Shown piece after piece: positions 29,402 through 38,629 of a DNA stretch of 41,794 nucleotides (position 1 is its first letter; each line of letters opens with the position of its first letter). The DNA lies in the NCBI GenBank assembly GCA_038230275.1, contig JBBRNO010000045.1, positions 1-41,794 of the forward strand, given 5' to 3'. Below the pieces are notes generated by a model, which was not told where the DNA came from, made no database searches, and worked only from the letters and a program-made list of their open reading frames with translations. The position numbers and the translations under genes were made by a program. The DNA comes from JANXXV01 sp038230275. GTDB taxonomy: Bacteria > Acidobacteriota > Terriglobia > Bryobacterales > Bryobacteraceae.

Positions 29402-31402
29402 ATGACGGACTCTCCCATACAATTCGAGCAGGATGAATGCACCAGACTCAGCCGCGCCACAAAATTGGAGTGGCTTGAGACCAATGGCATCGGTGGATTT
29501 GCCTCCTCCACCATCGCCGGCTTAAATACCCGCCGCTATCACGGTCTGCTCATCGCGGCCACAAAGCCGCCGGTGGGCCGCATGATGTTGCTCTCAAAGT
29601 TGGACGAAACGCTGATATCTGGAGATCGCCGCTATGAACTGTCGGCGAATCAATATCCCGGCGCCGTTCACCCGCAAGGGCATCAAAGCGCGTACCAGTT
29701 TCGGCTGGATCCATTTCCGATTTCGTGCTACCGCATTGACGGTCTCGAGCTGGAAAAGCGAATCTTCATGGTGCATGGAGAGAACACGACTGTAGTGGAG
29801 TATGAACTGAAGGGGCCCGCCGGCGAGTACACATTGGAACTGCGCCCCTTGATTGCCTTTCGCGATTATCACGGCGCCACGCATGAAAATAGCGCGCTCG
29901 ATCCAACCGTCATCGCCGGCGACGGCATGGCGAAGATGACGCCGTATCAAGACATGCCATCGCTCTACTTCGGATACGGCGATGCGGAACTGGAGCGCGG
30001 CGGAGAATGGTACCGTAACTTCGAATATGCGGTGGAACTGGAGCGCGGCCTCGACTTCCGCGAAGATCTGTTCAACCCGTTCGTCCTGCGATTCAAGCTC
30101 AAGCCGGGGGCCGTGGCCACAGTGATCGCCTCCACCGAACCCCGTGCTGCAGAGGCAGGTTCCGCATTCAAGCAGCGCGAACTGGAACGCAGAAGCGCAT
30201 TGCTTGATTTGGCGCCTTCGCGGCAACCACTCATCCGGAAGCTGGCGGCGGCCGCGGATCAGTTTATCGTGCAGCGCGGCGAATTCGAAACCATCATCGC
30301 CGGATATCCGTGGTTCAGTGATTGGGGGCGCGACACCATGATCGCGCTGCCCGGCCTGACGCTGGCCGCGGGCCGGCCGGAAACCGCACGCGAAATTCTT
30401 CTTGCCTTCGCACTATCGGTGGATCAAGGTATGCTGCCCAATCGATTCCCCGACGGCGGAGAGGCTCCGGAATTCAACACAGTGGATGCGACGCTCTGGT
30501 TCTTTGAGGCCATCCGCGCCTATACCCACTACACTGGTGATTTCAATTTCGTTCGAGAACGTCTGTACGACACGCTGACCAGTATTGTCGATTGGCACAT
30601 TCGCGGCACGCGCTACGGAATTCATGTTCAGTCCGACGGCCTGCTTGCCTGTGGCGAACCCGGAGTGCAATTGACCTGGATGGACGCGAAGATCGGGGAT
30701 TGGGTGGTGACGCCGCGTTCCGGAAAGCCAGTGGAGATCCAAGCCCTTTGGTATAACGCGCTGCGCATCATGGAAGACTTCGGCGCCCGGTTCGGCGACG
30801 TCCCGCGCCAAGCCATGGTGAGCGAACTGGCGGACCGTGCCAGGGAGAGCTTCAATTTGCAGTTCTGGAACCAACCGTACTTCTGTCTATACGATGTGGT
30901 GGACGGCGAATTTCACGATGGCTCCATCCGGCCAAATCAGATTTTCGCCGTGAGTCTGCCACATACCATGCTGCCCGCCGAACGGGCCCGCGACGTGGTG
31001 GAGACAGTTCGGCGTGAATTGCTGACGCCATTCGGACTGCGGACTCTTTCTCCGCACGATCCGCGGTACCGCGGCCGTTATGAAGGTGGCGTCCGTGAGC
31101 GCGACAGCGCCTACCACATGGGCACGGTGTGGCCTTGGTTGATGGGGCCGTTTCTCATGGCCTATCTTAAAACCAATGGCGAGACTCCAGGTGCGCGGCA
31201 GAAGGCCGCCGGCTGGCTGGAACAATACTGTGAACAAATGTTTTGCGCCGGGCTGGGCCAAATTTCGGAGATCGCCGACGGCGACCCGCCGCACGAACCG
31301 CGCGGCTGTATCGCGCAGGCCTGGAGCGTCGGCGAGCTGCTACGAGTGGCTGTCGAAGAGATTTATCGGCAGCAGCAGGAAGAGCACATCCAAGGGGAAT
31401 AG
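29402..31402 (+). CDS. Glycogen debranching enzyme (amylo-alpha-1,6-glucosidase family)
   Basis: A 666-residue enzyme that hydrolyses alpha-1,6 branch glucose of glycogen or limit dextrin. The N-terminal GDE_N domain (about residues 15-240) starts EWLETNGIGGFASSTIAGLN followed by TRRYHGLL. The C-terminal (alpha/alpha)6 barrel (about 270-650) contains AGYPWFSDWGRDTMIALPGL, EFNTVDATLWFFEA, LLACGEPGVQLTWMDAKIGD and QALWYNALRI. The C-terminal region includes GQISEIADGDPPHEPRGCIA. All are typical of archaeal/bacterial GDEs. The frame could begin at a TTG six bases earlier (29396), but ATG 29402 is simplest. It ends 108 bp before a convergent gene; that gap shows nothing notable. Confidence 0.93.
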   Translation: MTDSPIQFEQDECTRLSRATKLEWLETNGIGGFASSTIAGLNTRRYHGLLIAATKPPVGRMMLLSKLDETLISGDRRYELSANQYPGAVHPQGHQSAYQFRLDPFPISCYRIDGLELEKRIFMVHGENTTVVEYELKGPAGEYTLELRPLIAFRDYHGATHENSALDPTVIAGDGMAKMTPYQDMPSLYFGYGDAELERGGEWYRNFEYAVELERGLDFREDLFNPFVLRFKLKPGAVATVIASTEPRAAEAGSAFKQRELERRSALLDLAPSRQPLIRKLAAAADQFIVQRGEFETIIAGYPWFSDWGRDTMIALPGLTLAAGRPETAREILLAFALSVDQGMLPNRFPDGGEAPEFNTVDATLWFFEAIRAYTHYTGDFNFVRERLYDTLTSIVDWHIRGTRYGIHVQSDGLLACGEPGVQLTWMDAKIGDWVVTPRSGKPVEIQALWYNALRIMEDFGARFGDVPRQAMVSELADRARESFNLQFWNQPYFCLYDVVDGEFHDGSIRPNQIFAVSLPHTMLPAERARDVVETVRRELLTPFGLRTLSPHDPRYRGRYEGGVRERDSAYHMGTVWPWLMGPFLMAYLKTNGETPGARQKAAGWLEQYCEQMFCAGLGQISEIADGDPPHEPRGCIAQAWSVGELLRVAVEEIYRQQQEEHIQGE

Positions 31403-31510
31403 AACTTCTCCGTGGCGAATGTTCGAACCGCGCATGCTCAACGCGATTGCGCCGCCCTGTGAGACCTGGGCTACTATCGACAAGTCTCGAATCGCCAGCC
31501 TCCCTTCTAT

Positions 31511-32221
31511 TTATTTTGTATCCAGCGGGCGGTACCAAATATTACGGAAGCGCATGAACGTTTCTTTGACGTCCGGATGGAAATGGTCCTGCAAGCGGAG
31601 TGGTCCCGGGTCGCAAACGCTACCCTTCTGCGCCCCGCCTGACACGCCCTTGATCGCTACATGATCCTGCACCAATACGCCGTTGTGAAGCAGCGTCAGC
31701 GTGCCAGGCGCGGTAACGGCGCCGTCCGCGCTACACGTAGGTGCATGAAAGACAATGTCGTATGTCTGCCACTGCTCCGGTGGCCGGCAAACATTCACCA
31801 GCGGTGCGGACTGCCCATACAGCGCACCGCAAGATCCATTAGGGTAGGTGGGATTATGGAACGAATCCAACACCTGCACCTCATACCGGCCCTGCAAATA
31901 GACCCCGCTGTTTCCGCGCGCCTGGCTCTTGGCATTCGGCATCGACGGAGTGGCAAACTCCACGTGGATCTGCGCACTGCCGAATTTCCGCCGGGTGTAG
32001 ATGTCGCCCGTGCCGCTCTTGAGTGTCATCGCGCCGTCATTCACCGGCCACGCCGCCGGACCGCCATCCGCGGACGTCCATTCGCGCATATCCTTACCGT
32101 CGAACAAGGCAACCGCATCCGATGGCGGCGCGCCATTGGTCCCCGGATCCACAACTCTTGGCTGCGGCTCCTGTTGCGCCGCGCACACACCCGCGAAAAT
32201 AAGGAAGCAAAGAAATTTCAT
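31511..32221 (-). CDS. Secreted DUF1080 (3-keto-disaccharide hydrolase-like) protein
   Basis: A 236-residue exported protein. The signal peptide (MKFLCFLIFAGVCAAQ) is followed by the DUF1080 jelly-roll: DAVALFDGKDMREWTSADGG, GDIYTRRKFGSAQIHVEFAT, QARGNSGVYLQGRYEVQVLD and FRNIWYRPL at the C-terminus, the standard 'iwir-l' end. Several family members act on 3-keto-glycosides, so a role in periplasmic sugar processing is possible. The gene overlaps the preceding FAD-oxidase gene by 4 bp (32218-32221) and so is translationally coupled to it. Confidence 0.88.
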   Translation of the reverse strand: MKFLCFLIFAGVCAAQQEPQPRVVDPGTNGAPPSDAVALFDGKDMREWTSADGGPAAWPVNDGAMTLKSGTGDIYTRRKFGSAQIHVEFATPSMPNAKSQARGNSGVYLQGRYEVQVLDSFHNPTYPNGSCGALYGQSAPLVNVCRPPEQWQTYDIVFHAPTCSADGAVTAPGTLTLLHNGVLVQDHVAIKGVSGGAQKGSVCDPGPLRLQDHFHPDVKETFMRFRNIWYRPLDTK

Positions 32222-35100
32222 CGAAGCAGACTCCGGATCAGCACCGCCGGATGCATCCCGCGGTGTCCATTTAACTCAGCCACCTGATGGCGGCAGGAAG
32301 TGCCGGCTGCCACCAGAACGTCGCCGGACTTCATCGCCTTCACCGCCGGCAACAATTTCCGGTTCGCAATTGTCTCAGAAACATCGTAATGCTTTTTCGC
32401 GTACCCGAATGACCCAGCCATTCCGCAGCATCCCGCATCCAGATCCACTACCGTTGCCGAAGGCACTTGCGAAAGTAGCGCGATAGCCGCCGGCAGCACA
32501 CCCATCGATTTTTGATGACAATGCCCGTGCAGCAAGATGCGTTCCGGTCCGGCCTGCAGCGGAAGATCAAGCCGGCCGGCAAACTCCTCAAACGACAAGC
32601 AGGCATTTGCCACGGTACGCGCCCGATGCTGCAGTACGCCGCGCAACAGCGAAGGCGCGTCTTCCTTCACGGACGACAAGCAACTAGGCTCGCAAAACAA
32701 AATCTTCTCGCCACGATCCGCGATGGGAAACAGTCCCTCCACTACTTTTTCCAAATGCGCGCGGGCCTCCGCCAGCAGCCCCTGCGAGATCAGCGGACGG
32801 CCGCAGCAGCCCGGACGAACCACGTTCACCCGGCAGCCCCCGCGCTCCAGAACCTCCATCGCCGCAATCCCAATCTCCGGATCATAGTGGTTCGTAAACG
32901 TATCGTTGAAAAGTGTCACCGCCGTGCCTGTTTGCCGGTCAGTCCGCGGATGCCGCGCCAGCCAAAGCGCAAACGTCTCCCGCTTCCACTCCGGCAAAGT
33001 CCGGCGCCGGTCTACGTCCAGCAGTTTTTCATTCAGCCACTTGGCCGGCGCGCTACCCGAAATCCAATTGGAAAACGGAGCGAACCGGCTTCCCCAAACG
33101 GATAACTTATGAATGTTGCCCAGCGCCCGAGCCTTCAACGGCGTGCCATGCCGCCGCCAGTAGTCGGAAAGGAATTCGCTTTTGTACCGCGCCATGTCCA
33201 CGCCCACCGGGCACTCTGCTTTGCACGCCCGGCATTCCAGGCACAAATCCATTACCTGAAAAACACCCTCGTCGCCCAGGCCCGTTTCTTCCAGCCGCCC
33301 GGCCATCGCCAACCTTAAAACATTTGCCCGCCCGCGTGTTGTATCCCGCTCGTCGCGCGTCGCCATATACGACGGGCACATGTTTCCCGACAGTTTCTTG
33401 CGGCAGGCGCCCACTCCGCTGCACATCTCCACCGCGCCGCCCATGCCGCCATACTCGGAATAGTCGAAAAACGTGGCCGGCTTGGCGGTCACATAACCCG
33501 CGCCGAACCGCAGATTCGAAGCAATCGGCGGCGCATCCACAATCTTCCCCGGATTCAAAATCCCCAGCGGATCGAACGTCTTCTTTATCTCGCGAAACGC
33601 CTCATACAGCGCATCGCCGAACATCATCCGCATGAACGGACTCCGCACCAGCCCGTCGCCATGCTCGCCAGAGAGTGCGCCGCCAAACTCCAGCACCAGC
33701 TCCGCAACATCCAACGCGATGGCCTCAAACTTCAACACACCCTCGGCGGTTTTCAGATTGATCACCGGACGCACATGCAGGCAGCCCACGGAAGCGTGTG
33801 CGTAAATTCCAGCCGTCGTTCCATGGCCGTGAATGATCGCCAGAAACCGTTCGATGTAATCGCGCAGCTTTTCCGGAGGCACCGCCGTATCTTCCACAAA
33901 TGATATCGACTTCGCGTCATCCTTCATCGCCATGGACAGACCCAGCGCCGCCTCACGCAAGCTCCAGATCTTCGCCTGCGCCGCCAGATCCGTTTCGGCG
34001 TGATACGCGTAGCCGAAATTCTTCGACCGCAGATCCTGCTCCAGCGCGGCCAGCCGAGGCGGCAAATCCTCTTTCCGGTCCGCATAAAATTCCACACAGA
34101 GCGTGGCGCCGGGATCGCCGGGAATAAACTGATTCCGGATCCGGTCCAGCCCCACGTTCTGCCGTGTGTTGTCCAGAATCGCCTTGTCCATCACCTCGAT
34201 TGCCGAAGGCTTGTGCGTAAGAATCACCGGCGTGGCCGCCAGCGATTCCAACAAATCCGCAAACGCAATCACCATCACCGCTTTCGCTTTCGGCAGCGGC
34301 ACCAGCCGCAACTTCGCCTCCAGCACAATGCCCAACGTTCCTTCCGAACCCACCATCATCTTCGAAAGATTCACCGGCTTCTTCGGGTCTGTGAATTCGT
34401 CCAGGTTATATCCGCCCACGCGCCGCAAAACTTTTGGATACCGCTTGTCGATCTCCTGGGTATGGTCCTTGGCCAACTGCAGCACGGTGCGGTAGCATGC
34501 CGCCTCCAGCGAATTTCCCTTGGGCACGTCCTTCCGCGGAATCTCGCGAAAATGAACAACGCTGGAATCTGAAAGCGCCACCACCTGCTCTAAGACGTGA
34601 TCGATGGTCTTCCCGTAAAGCACGCTGCGCGCACCGCTTGAGTTATTGGCCATCATGCCGCCTATCGCAGCACGGCTCGCGGTGGAAATATCCGGCGCAA
34701 AGCGCAGCCCAAGCGGAGCCAGTTGCGCGTTCAATTCGTCCAGCACAATCCCGGGCTCCACGCGAACCCAGCGCTCTTTTGCGTTCACTTCCAGCACGCG
34801 GTTGTAATATTTCGAGGTGTCGATCTGAATGCCGTTCCCAATCGACTGTCCGCCCTGCGATGTGCCCCCGCCACGCATCGTTACCGGGCAGCGATGCTTG
34901 CGGCAGATCTCCAGTGCAGCCAAAATATCTTCGCGGTTCTTCGCAATCACCACGCCCAGCGGTTCAATCTGATACACACTGGCATCGGTGGAATAGAGCG
35001 CCCTTGAAATCTTATCGAAGCGAACTTCGCCGCTGATCCGGCTCTCCAATTCCTGCCGTAGCGCGTCCCTGGTTCCGGTCTCTATTTGTACAAGACTCAC
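32218..35100 (-). CDS. FAD/Fe-S 2-hydroxyacid dehydrogenase (GlcD-GlcF fusion, YdiJ-like)
   Basis: A 960-residue flavoprotein that oxidises a 2-hydroxyacid (D-lactate, glycolate or D-2-hydroxyglutarate class) and passes electrons to the membrane chain. FAD_binding_4 lies at about residues 45-190 (CPVTMRGGGTSQGGQSIGNG, RFAPDISTASRAAIGGMMAN). The FAD-oxidase C domain is at about 220-510 and contains HASVGCLHVRPV and LSGEHGDGLVRSPFM. A ferredoxin-like part has CSGVGACRKKLSGNMCPS and CLECRACKAECPVG. Two CCG domains follow (GCCGRPLISQG; HGHCHQKSMG; GCCGMAGSFGY). It overlaps its neighbours by 4 bp on both sides. The substrate cannot be fixed from sequence. Confidence 0.9.
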   Translation of the reverse strand: MSLVQIETGTRDALRQELESRISGEVRFDKISRALYSTDASVYQIEPLGVVIAKNREDILAALEICRKHRCPVTMRGGGTSQGGQSIGNGIQIDTSKYYNRVLEVNAKERWVRVEPGIVLDELNAQLAPLGLRFAPDISTASRAAIGGMMANNSSGARSVLYGKTIDHVLEQVVALSDSSVVHFREIPRKDVPKGNSLEAACYRTVLQLAKDHTQEIDKRYPKVLRRVGGYNLDEFTDPKKPVNLSKMMVGSEGTLGIVLEAKLRLVPLPKAKAVMVIAFADLLESLAATPVILTHKPSAIEVMDKAILDNTRQNVGLDRIRNQFIPGDPGATLCVEFYADRKEDLPPRLAALEQDLRSKNFGYAYHAETDLAAQAKIWSLREAALGLSMAMKDDAKSISFVEDTAVPPEKLRDYIERFLAIIHGHGTTAGIYAHASVGCLHVRPVINLKTAEGVLKFEAIALDVAELVLEFGGALSGEHGDGLVRSPFMRMMFGDALYEAFREIKKTFDPLGILNPGKIVDAPPIASNLRFGAGYVTAKPATFFDYSEYGGMGGAVEMCSGVGACRKKLSGNMCPSYMATRDERDTTRGRANVLRLAMAGRLEETGLGDEGVFQVMDLCLECRACKAECPVGVDMARYKSEFLSDYWRRHGTPLKARALGNIHKLSVWGSRFAPFSNWISGSAPAKWLNEKLLDVDRRRTLPEWKRETFALWLARHPRTDRQTGTAVTLFNDTFTNHYDPEIGIAAMEVLERGGCRVNVVRPGCCGRPLISQGLLAEARAHLEKVVEGLFPIADRGEKILFCEPSCLSSVKEDAPSLLRGVLQHRARTVANACLSFEEFAGRLDLPLQAGPERILLHGHCHQKSMGVLPAAIALLSQVPSATVVDLDAGCCGMAGSFGYAKKHYDVSETIANRKLLPAVKAMKSGDVLVAAGTSCRHQVAELNGHRGMHPAVLIRSLLR

Positions 35101-36290
35101 GAACGGCTCTCTCCAATCCGCGTCAGACCTTCTCGCAATCGCGCCAGTCCCTGCGTAAGGGCATCACCGCCGGTTGCAAACGAAACTCGCAGCGTGCCTT
35201 CGCCGCCCGGCCCATAAGCTGCTCCATGTACTACCACCACCCCATACTCATGCAGCAGCCGGGTCCGGATCTCCGCACTGGGCACGCCCAACTTCCGCGC
35301 ATCCGCCATCGCAAAAAAGCCACCCTCCGGAGCCATCACATCCACGCCCGGAATTCCGGCCAGTGACTCCAGCACCTGCGCCCGCCGCTGCCCGTACTCC
35401 CGCCGCATACCAGCAACGCACTCTTGCGGCCCAGCCAGCGCCACCGCTGCCGCGTCTTGAATAAACGTGGAAGGCCCACGGCTGGATTGCGCCAGAATCA
35501 GAAACATCGCTTGTATCAAAGCGGCCGGACCCGCGCAGTACCCAACCCGCCAGCCCGTCATCGAATAGGTCTTCGACAGGCTGTTCACCATCACGCAGCG
35601 GTCGCGCAATCCCGGCGCAACCGTCAGCGGTGAAACATGCGTGTGATGGTCATAGGTAATGGTCTCGTAGATTTCATCGCTGATCAGCACCACGTTCCGC
35701 CGCTCACAGAATCGTGTGATGGCAATAAGCTCATCCCGCGTCAGCACGGTGCCCACCGGATTCCACGGCGTATTCAGCAGCAGCGCCCGCACCGCAGGGG
35801 TCCAGGCCGCCTCCAGCGCTTCTTCACGCAGTGCGAACCGCCCGCCTTCGATTCGCGCCCGCACTCTGCGGATCCGTCCGCCAGCCAATCGCACTGGAGA
35901 TTGATAAGCATCGTAGATAGGATCGGGCAGCAGCACTTCATCGCCCTCGTTCAGCAACGCCATCAGTGCCGCATAAATCCCAAATGTTGCGCCGGAAGTT
36001 GCCAGCACTTCCGTTCCCGCATCGTAGGTAAGCTGGTTATCGCGCGACAGTTTCTGTACCATCGCCTCGCGAAATCCCCTCTCGCCCCGGTTATCCGGAT
36101 ACCCCGTCCGCCCATCGCGCAGCGCTCGGTTGCACGCTTCCACTATGTGCGGCGGAGTGGGCAAATCCGGCTCACCGCGCATCAACGAAACCAGCTTCTT
36201 CCCTTGTGCCTGCAGCGCCTTCACTTCCGCCAGAATTGCGTTCACCGCAGTGGGTTGAAGCCCCGGCAGCCGATCAGAAATGGAAAGCAT
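35097..36290 (-). CDS. Class I/II PLP-dependent aminotransferase
   Basis: A 397-residue fold-type I aminotransferase of the aspartate aminotransferase subgroup. Lys240 in NSLSKTYSMTGWRVGY holds PLP; Asp205 (SDEIYE) and Asn177 (TPWNPVG) are the pyridine and phosphate-side residues. Substrate-carboxylate Arg lies in TLRVSFATGG. The N-terminal KLVSLMRGEPDLPTPPHI is typical. The ATG is at 36290; the gene leads the minus-strand operon, overlapping the oxidase gene by 4 bp, and faces the PLP-enzyme operon across only 56 bp. Pairing with a 2-hydroxyacid oxidase suggests amination of the 2-oxoacid it makes, which is inference. Confidence 0.9.
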   Translation of the reverse strand: MLSISDRLPGLQPTAVNAILAEVKALQAQGKKLVSLMRGEPDLPTPPHIVEACNRALRDGRTGYPDNRGERGFREAMVQKLSRDNQLTYDAGTEVLATSGATFGIYAALMALLNEGDEVLLPDPIYDAYQSPVRLAGGRIRRVRARIEGGRFALREEALEAAWTPAVRALLLNTPWNPVGTVLTRDELIAITRFCERRNVVLISDEIYETITYDHHTHVSPLTVAPGLRDRCVMVNSLSKTYSMTGWRVGYCAGPAALIQAMFLILAQSSRGPSTFIQDAAAVALAGPQECVAGMRREYGQRRAQVLESLAGIPGVDVMAPEGGFFAMADARKLGVPSAEIRTRLLHEYGVVVVHGAAYGPGGEGTLRVSFATGGDALTQGLARLREGLTRIGESRS

Positions 36291-36311
36291 GCAAGAAGAA
36301 TATCAGAGGCG

Positions 36312-36340
36312 TTGACTATCCCTCAGCCACAAGGTTCTAA
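36312..36340 (+). promoter_or_regulatory. Possible promoter for the aldolase-carrier-ligase operon
   Basis: TTGACT (36312-36317) and TTCTAA (36335-36340) are 17 bp apart in the 56-bp gap between the divergent operons. A TAATAA just after it is an alternative -10 at poorer spacing. Transcription would start at or just before the TTG start codon, so the mRNA would be nearly leaderless. Confidence 0.35.
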
Positions 36341-36346
36341 TAATCC

Positions 36347-37402
36347 TTGCTAACCACCGAACAAATTCCCACGCCCGCGCTTCTTCTCCACCTTGACGCC
36401 TTCCACGCCAACTTGCAGAAGATGGCAGCCCACGCCAAGGCGTCCGGCAAAGCCCTGCGCCCGCACGCCAAAGCGCACAAGTGCGTCGAAATCTCCCGGC
36501 ATCAACTGGCCGCCGGGTCTACCGGGATCTGCGTCGCCACCGTGCCTGAAGCGGAATTGATGGCTAACGCCGGCATCACCGATCTGCTGCTCACCTCGCC
36601 AATCGCCGACCCGTACAAGATGGCACGCATCGTGAAGACCGGCGCCATGGTAGTGGTGGACCACATCCAACAAGTCGAGTGGTATAACGAAGCGGCCCGC
36701 GCCGGCAACCGCACCATCGATGTCCTGGTCGATCTCGACCCCGGCGACCACCGCACCGGCGCCCGTCCCGGTGCGCATGCGCTGGCCGTGGCCCAGGCGG
36801 TAGACCGCGCCGGCAATCTGAATCTCCGCGGCACCCAAGCCTACTCAGTCCTCGGCTCCCATGCGAATACGCATGAAGAACGGCGCAGTGCATCGGAAGC
36901 GGGCTTTCAACTGGCCGCTGAAACGCGCCACGCCATGTCCCGCAAAGGTCTGTGCACAACCATCTTGACGGGCGGCAGCACGGGCACCTGGGACATCGAT
37001 AGTAACATTGCCGAAGTCACGGAACTGCAGGCCGGATCGTACGCATTGATGGACTTGGCCTACCGCCGTCTGGACGTTCCCTTCCACCGCGCCCTAACTG
37101 TACTCACCACCGTAATCAGCGCCAACCACGACGCGTTCGTCACTGTGGACGGTGGTTTCAAAGCCTTCTCGACAGACCGCAAGTTTGGACCGGAAGCGGT
37201 GGATCTACCAGGTTCCAACTATCGCTGGGGTGGCGATGAATTTGGTTATTTCGAAGGCTTCTCCAGCAAGCCGCGCCTCGGAGATCGCATCGAATTCCTC
37301 CATCCCCATGTCGATCCAACCGTGAACTTGTATGACAGAATTTATGCCTGCCGCGGCGGGAATGTGGAAGAGGTCTGGCCGGTTATGGATCGCCTGCGAT
37401 GA
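36347..37402 (+). CDS. DSD1-family PLP enzyme (D-threonine aldolase / beta-hydroxyaspartate aldolase-like)
   Basis: A 351-residue alanine-racemase-fold enzyme of the D-threonine aldolase family. IPTPALLLHLDAFHANLQKM begins the barrel. RPHAKAHK holds the PLP lysine (Lys42). GGSTGTWDID is the PLP-phosphate loop and PHVDPTVNLYD contains the metal pair His321/Asp323, equivalent to the divalent-metal site of D-threonine aldolase. Such enzymes split D-beta-hydroxy amino acids to glycine plus an aldehyde (with glyoxylate: beta-hydroxyaspartate) or dehydrate them. A TTG at 36347 is the only start that keeps the conserved N-terminus, as a stop lies just upstream. It overlaps the next gene by 4 bp. Confidence 0.85.
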   Translation: MLTTEQIPTPALLLHLDAFHANLQKMAAHAKASGKALRPHAKAHKCVEISRHQLAAGSTGICVATVPEAELMANAGITDLLLTSPIADPYKMARIVKTGAMVVVDHIQQVEWYNEAARAGNRTIDVLVDLDPGDHRTGARPGAHALAVAQAVDRAGNLNLRGTQAYSVLGSHANTHEERRSASEAGFQLAAETRHAMSRKGLCTTILTGGSTGTWDIDSNIAEVTELQAGSYALMDLAYRRLDVPFHRALTVLTTVISANHDAFVTVDGGFKAFSTDRKFGPEAVDLPGSNYRWGGDEFGYFEGFSSKPRLGDRIEFLHPHVDPTVNLYDRIYACRGGNVEEVWPVMDRLR

Positions 37403-38628
37403 ACCTGGCCTACCTGTCTTTAGGCGCGCTGCTGCTCACCATCGCCGTCAGTTGCTTCACTGAAATCAACGTTGGTGTACTGGCCATCGCCTTGGCGTGG
37501 ATCGTCGGCGTGGTGATCGGCGGCATGAAGGTAGATCAGCTAACCGCCGGCTTCCCCGTGTCCCTGTTCCTGACGCTAACCGGCGTGGCGCTCTTCTTCA
37601 CCCAGGCGCAAGTGAACGGAACGCTCGATCGAATCGCCCATCACGCAGTCCGCCTATGCCGCGGCAACGCCGGTCTCATCCCGGTGATGTTCTTCGTGGT
37701 TGCCGCGGCATTGGCCACCATCGGACCCGGCAACATTGCTACCGCCGCATTGCTGGCCCCCATCGCTATGAGCGTCGCGTCGCAAGCCCGCATCCCCGCA
37801 TTTCTGATGGCCATCATGGTAGGGAACGGCGCCAATGCCGGCGCCCTCTCACCCTTGGCTCCGACCGGCATCATCGCGGCAAATCTAATGACGCGCATCG
37901 GCATAGGCGGCGTCGAGTGGACCACTTACCGCAACAATCTTCTAGCCCACGCCATTGTCGCTTTCGGGGGATATTTTCTTCTGGGCGGTTGGAAGCTCTT
38001 CCGCTTTTCCTACACCAGCGGCGAGTCCACTGGCGCCGTTTTTGAAAGACCGCACTGGATCACCGTCGCCCTGGTTTCCGTGCTCGTCATCTCGGTTGTC
38101 GTCTTCAAGGTGAATGTGGGAATGGGCGCGTTCGCCTGCGGAGTGCTGCTTTGCGCGCTGCAAGCAGCCGATCACAAAGAAGCCATCCGCCGCATGCCGT
38201 GGGGCGTAGTTCTGATGGTCTGCGGTGTAACCGTGCTGATCGCACTGCTGGAAAAAACCAGTGGCATGGATCTATTCACCGCCATGCTGGCCAAATTCTC
38301 AACGCGCCATACCGTAACCGCCGTGGTCGCATTCGTCACTGGCTTAGTCTCGGTTTACGCCAGCACCTCCGGCGTAGTGCTGCCCGCGTTCCTCCCCACC
38401 GTGCCTGGTCTGGTTGAGCGCCTGGGCGGCGCCGACGCCATGGCCATCGCGTCTTCCATCAACGTAGGCGGCCACTTGGTTGATGTCTCGCCGCTTTCCA
38501 CCATCGGCGCATTGTGCCTGGCCGCCGCACCCGCCAGCGAAGATTGCCGCAAACTATTCAATCAGCTGTTAGCCTGGGGACTCTCCATGTCCGTCGTAGG
38601 CGCCATAGTCTGCTACCTAATGTTTTGA
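37399..38628 (+). CDS. MatC-like dicarboxylate (malonate) carrier
   Basis: A 409-residue inner-membrane permease of the ion-transporter superfamily with about 11-12 helices. The start NLAYLSLGALLLTIAVSCFT matches MatC N-terminal sequences. The two re-entrant-type loops (ATIGPGNIATAALLAPIAMS followed by VGNGANAGALSPLAPTGIIA in one half; YASTSGVVLPAFLPTVPGL and NVGGHLVDVSPLSTIGALCL in the other) are the signature of these carriers. It lies between the PLP enzyme (4-bp overlap) and a MatB-like ligase (1-bp gap), which points to a small dicarboxylate such as malonate, methylmalonate or a hydroxylated relative. Confidence 0.85.
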   Translation: MNLAYLSLGALLLTIAVSCFTEINVGVLAIALAWIVGVVIGGMKVDQLTAGFPVSLFLTLTGVALFFTQAQVNGTLDRIAHHAVRLCRGNAGLIPVMFFVVAAALATIGPGNIATAALLAPIAMSVASQARIPAFLMAIMVGNGANAGALSPLAPTGIIAANLMTRIGIGGVEWTTYRNNLLAHAIVAFGGYFLLGGWKLFRFSYTSGESTGAVFERPHWITVALVSVLVISVVVFKVNVGMGAFACGVLLCALQAADHKEAIRRMPWGVVLMVCGVTVLIALLEKTSGMDLFTAMLAKFSTRHTVTAVVAFVTGLVSVYASTSGVVLPAFLPTVPGLVERLGGADAMAIASSINVGGHLVDVSPLSTIGALCLAAAPASEDCRKLFNQLLAWGLSMSVVGAIVCYLMF

Positions 38629-38629
38629 C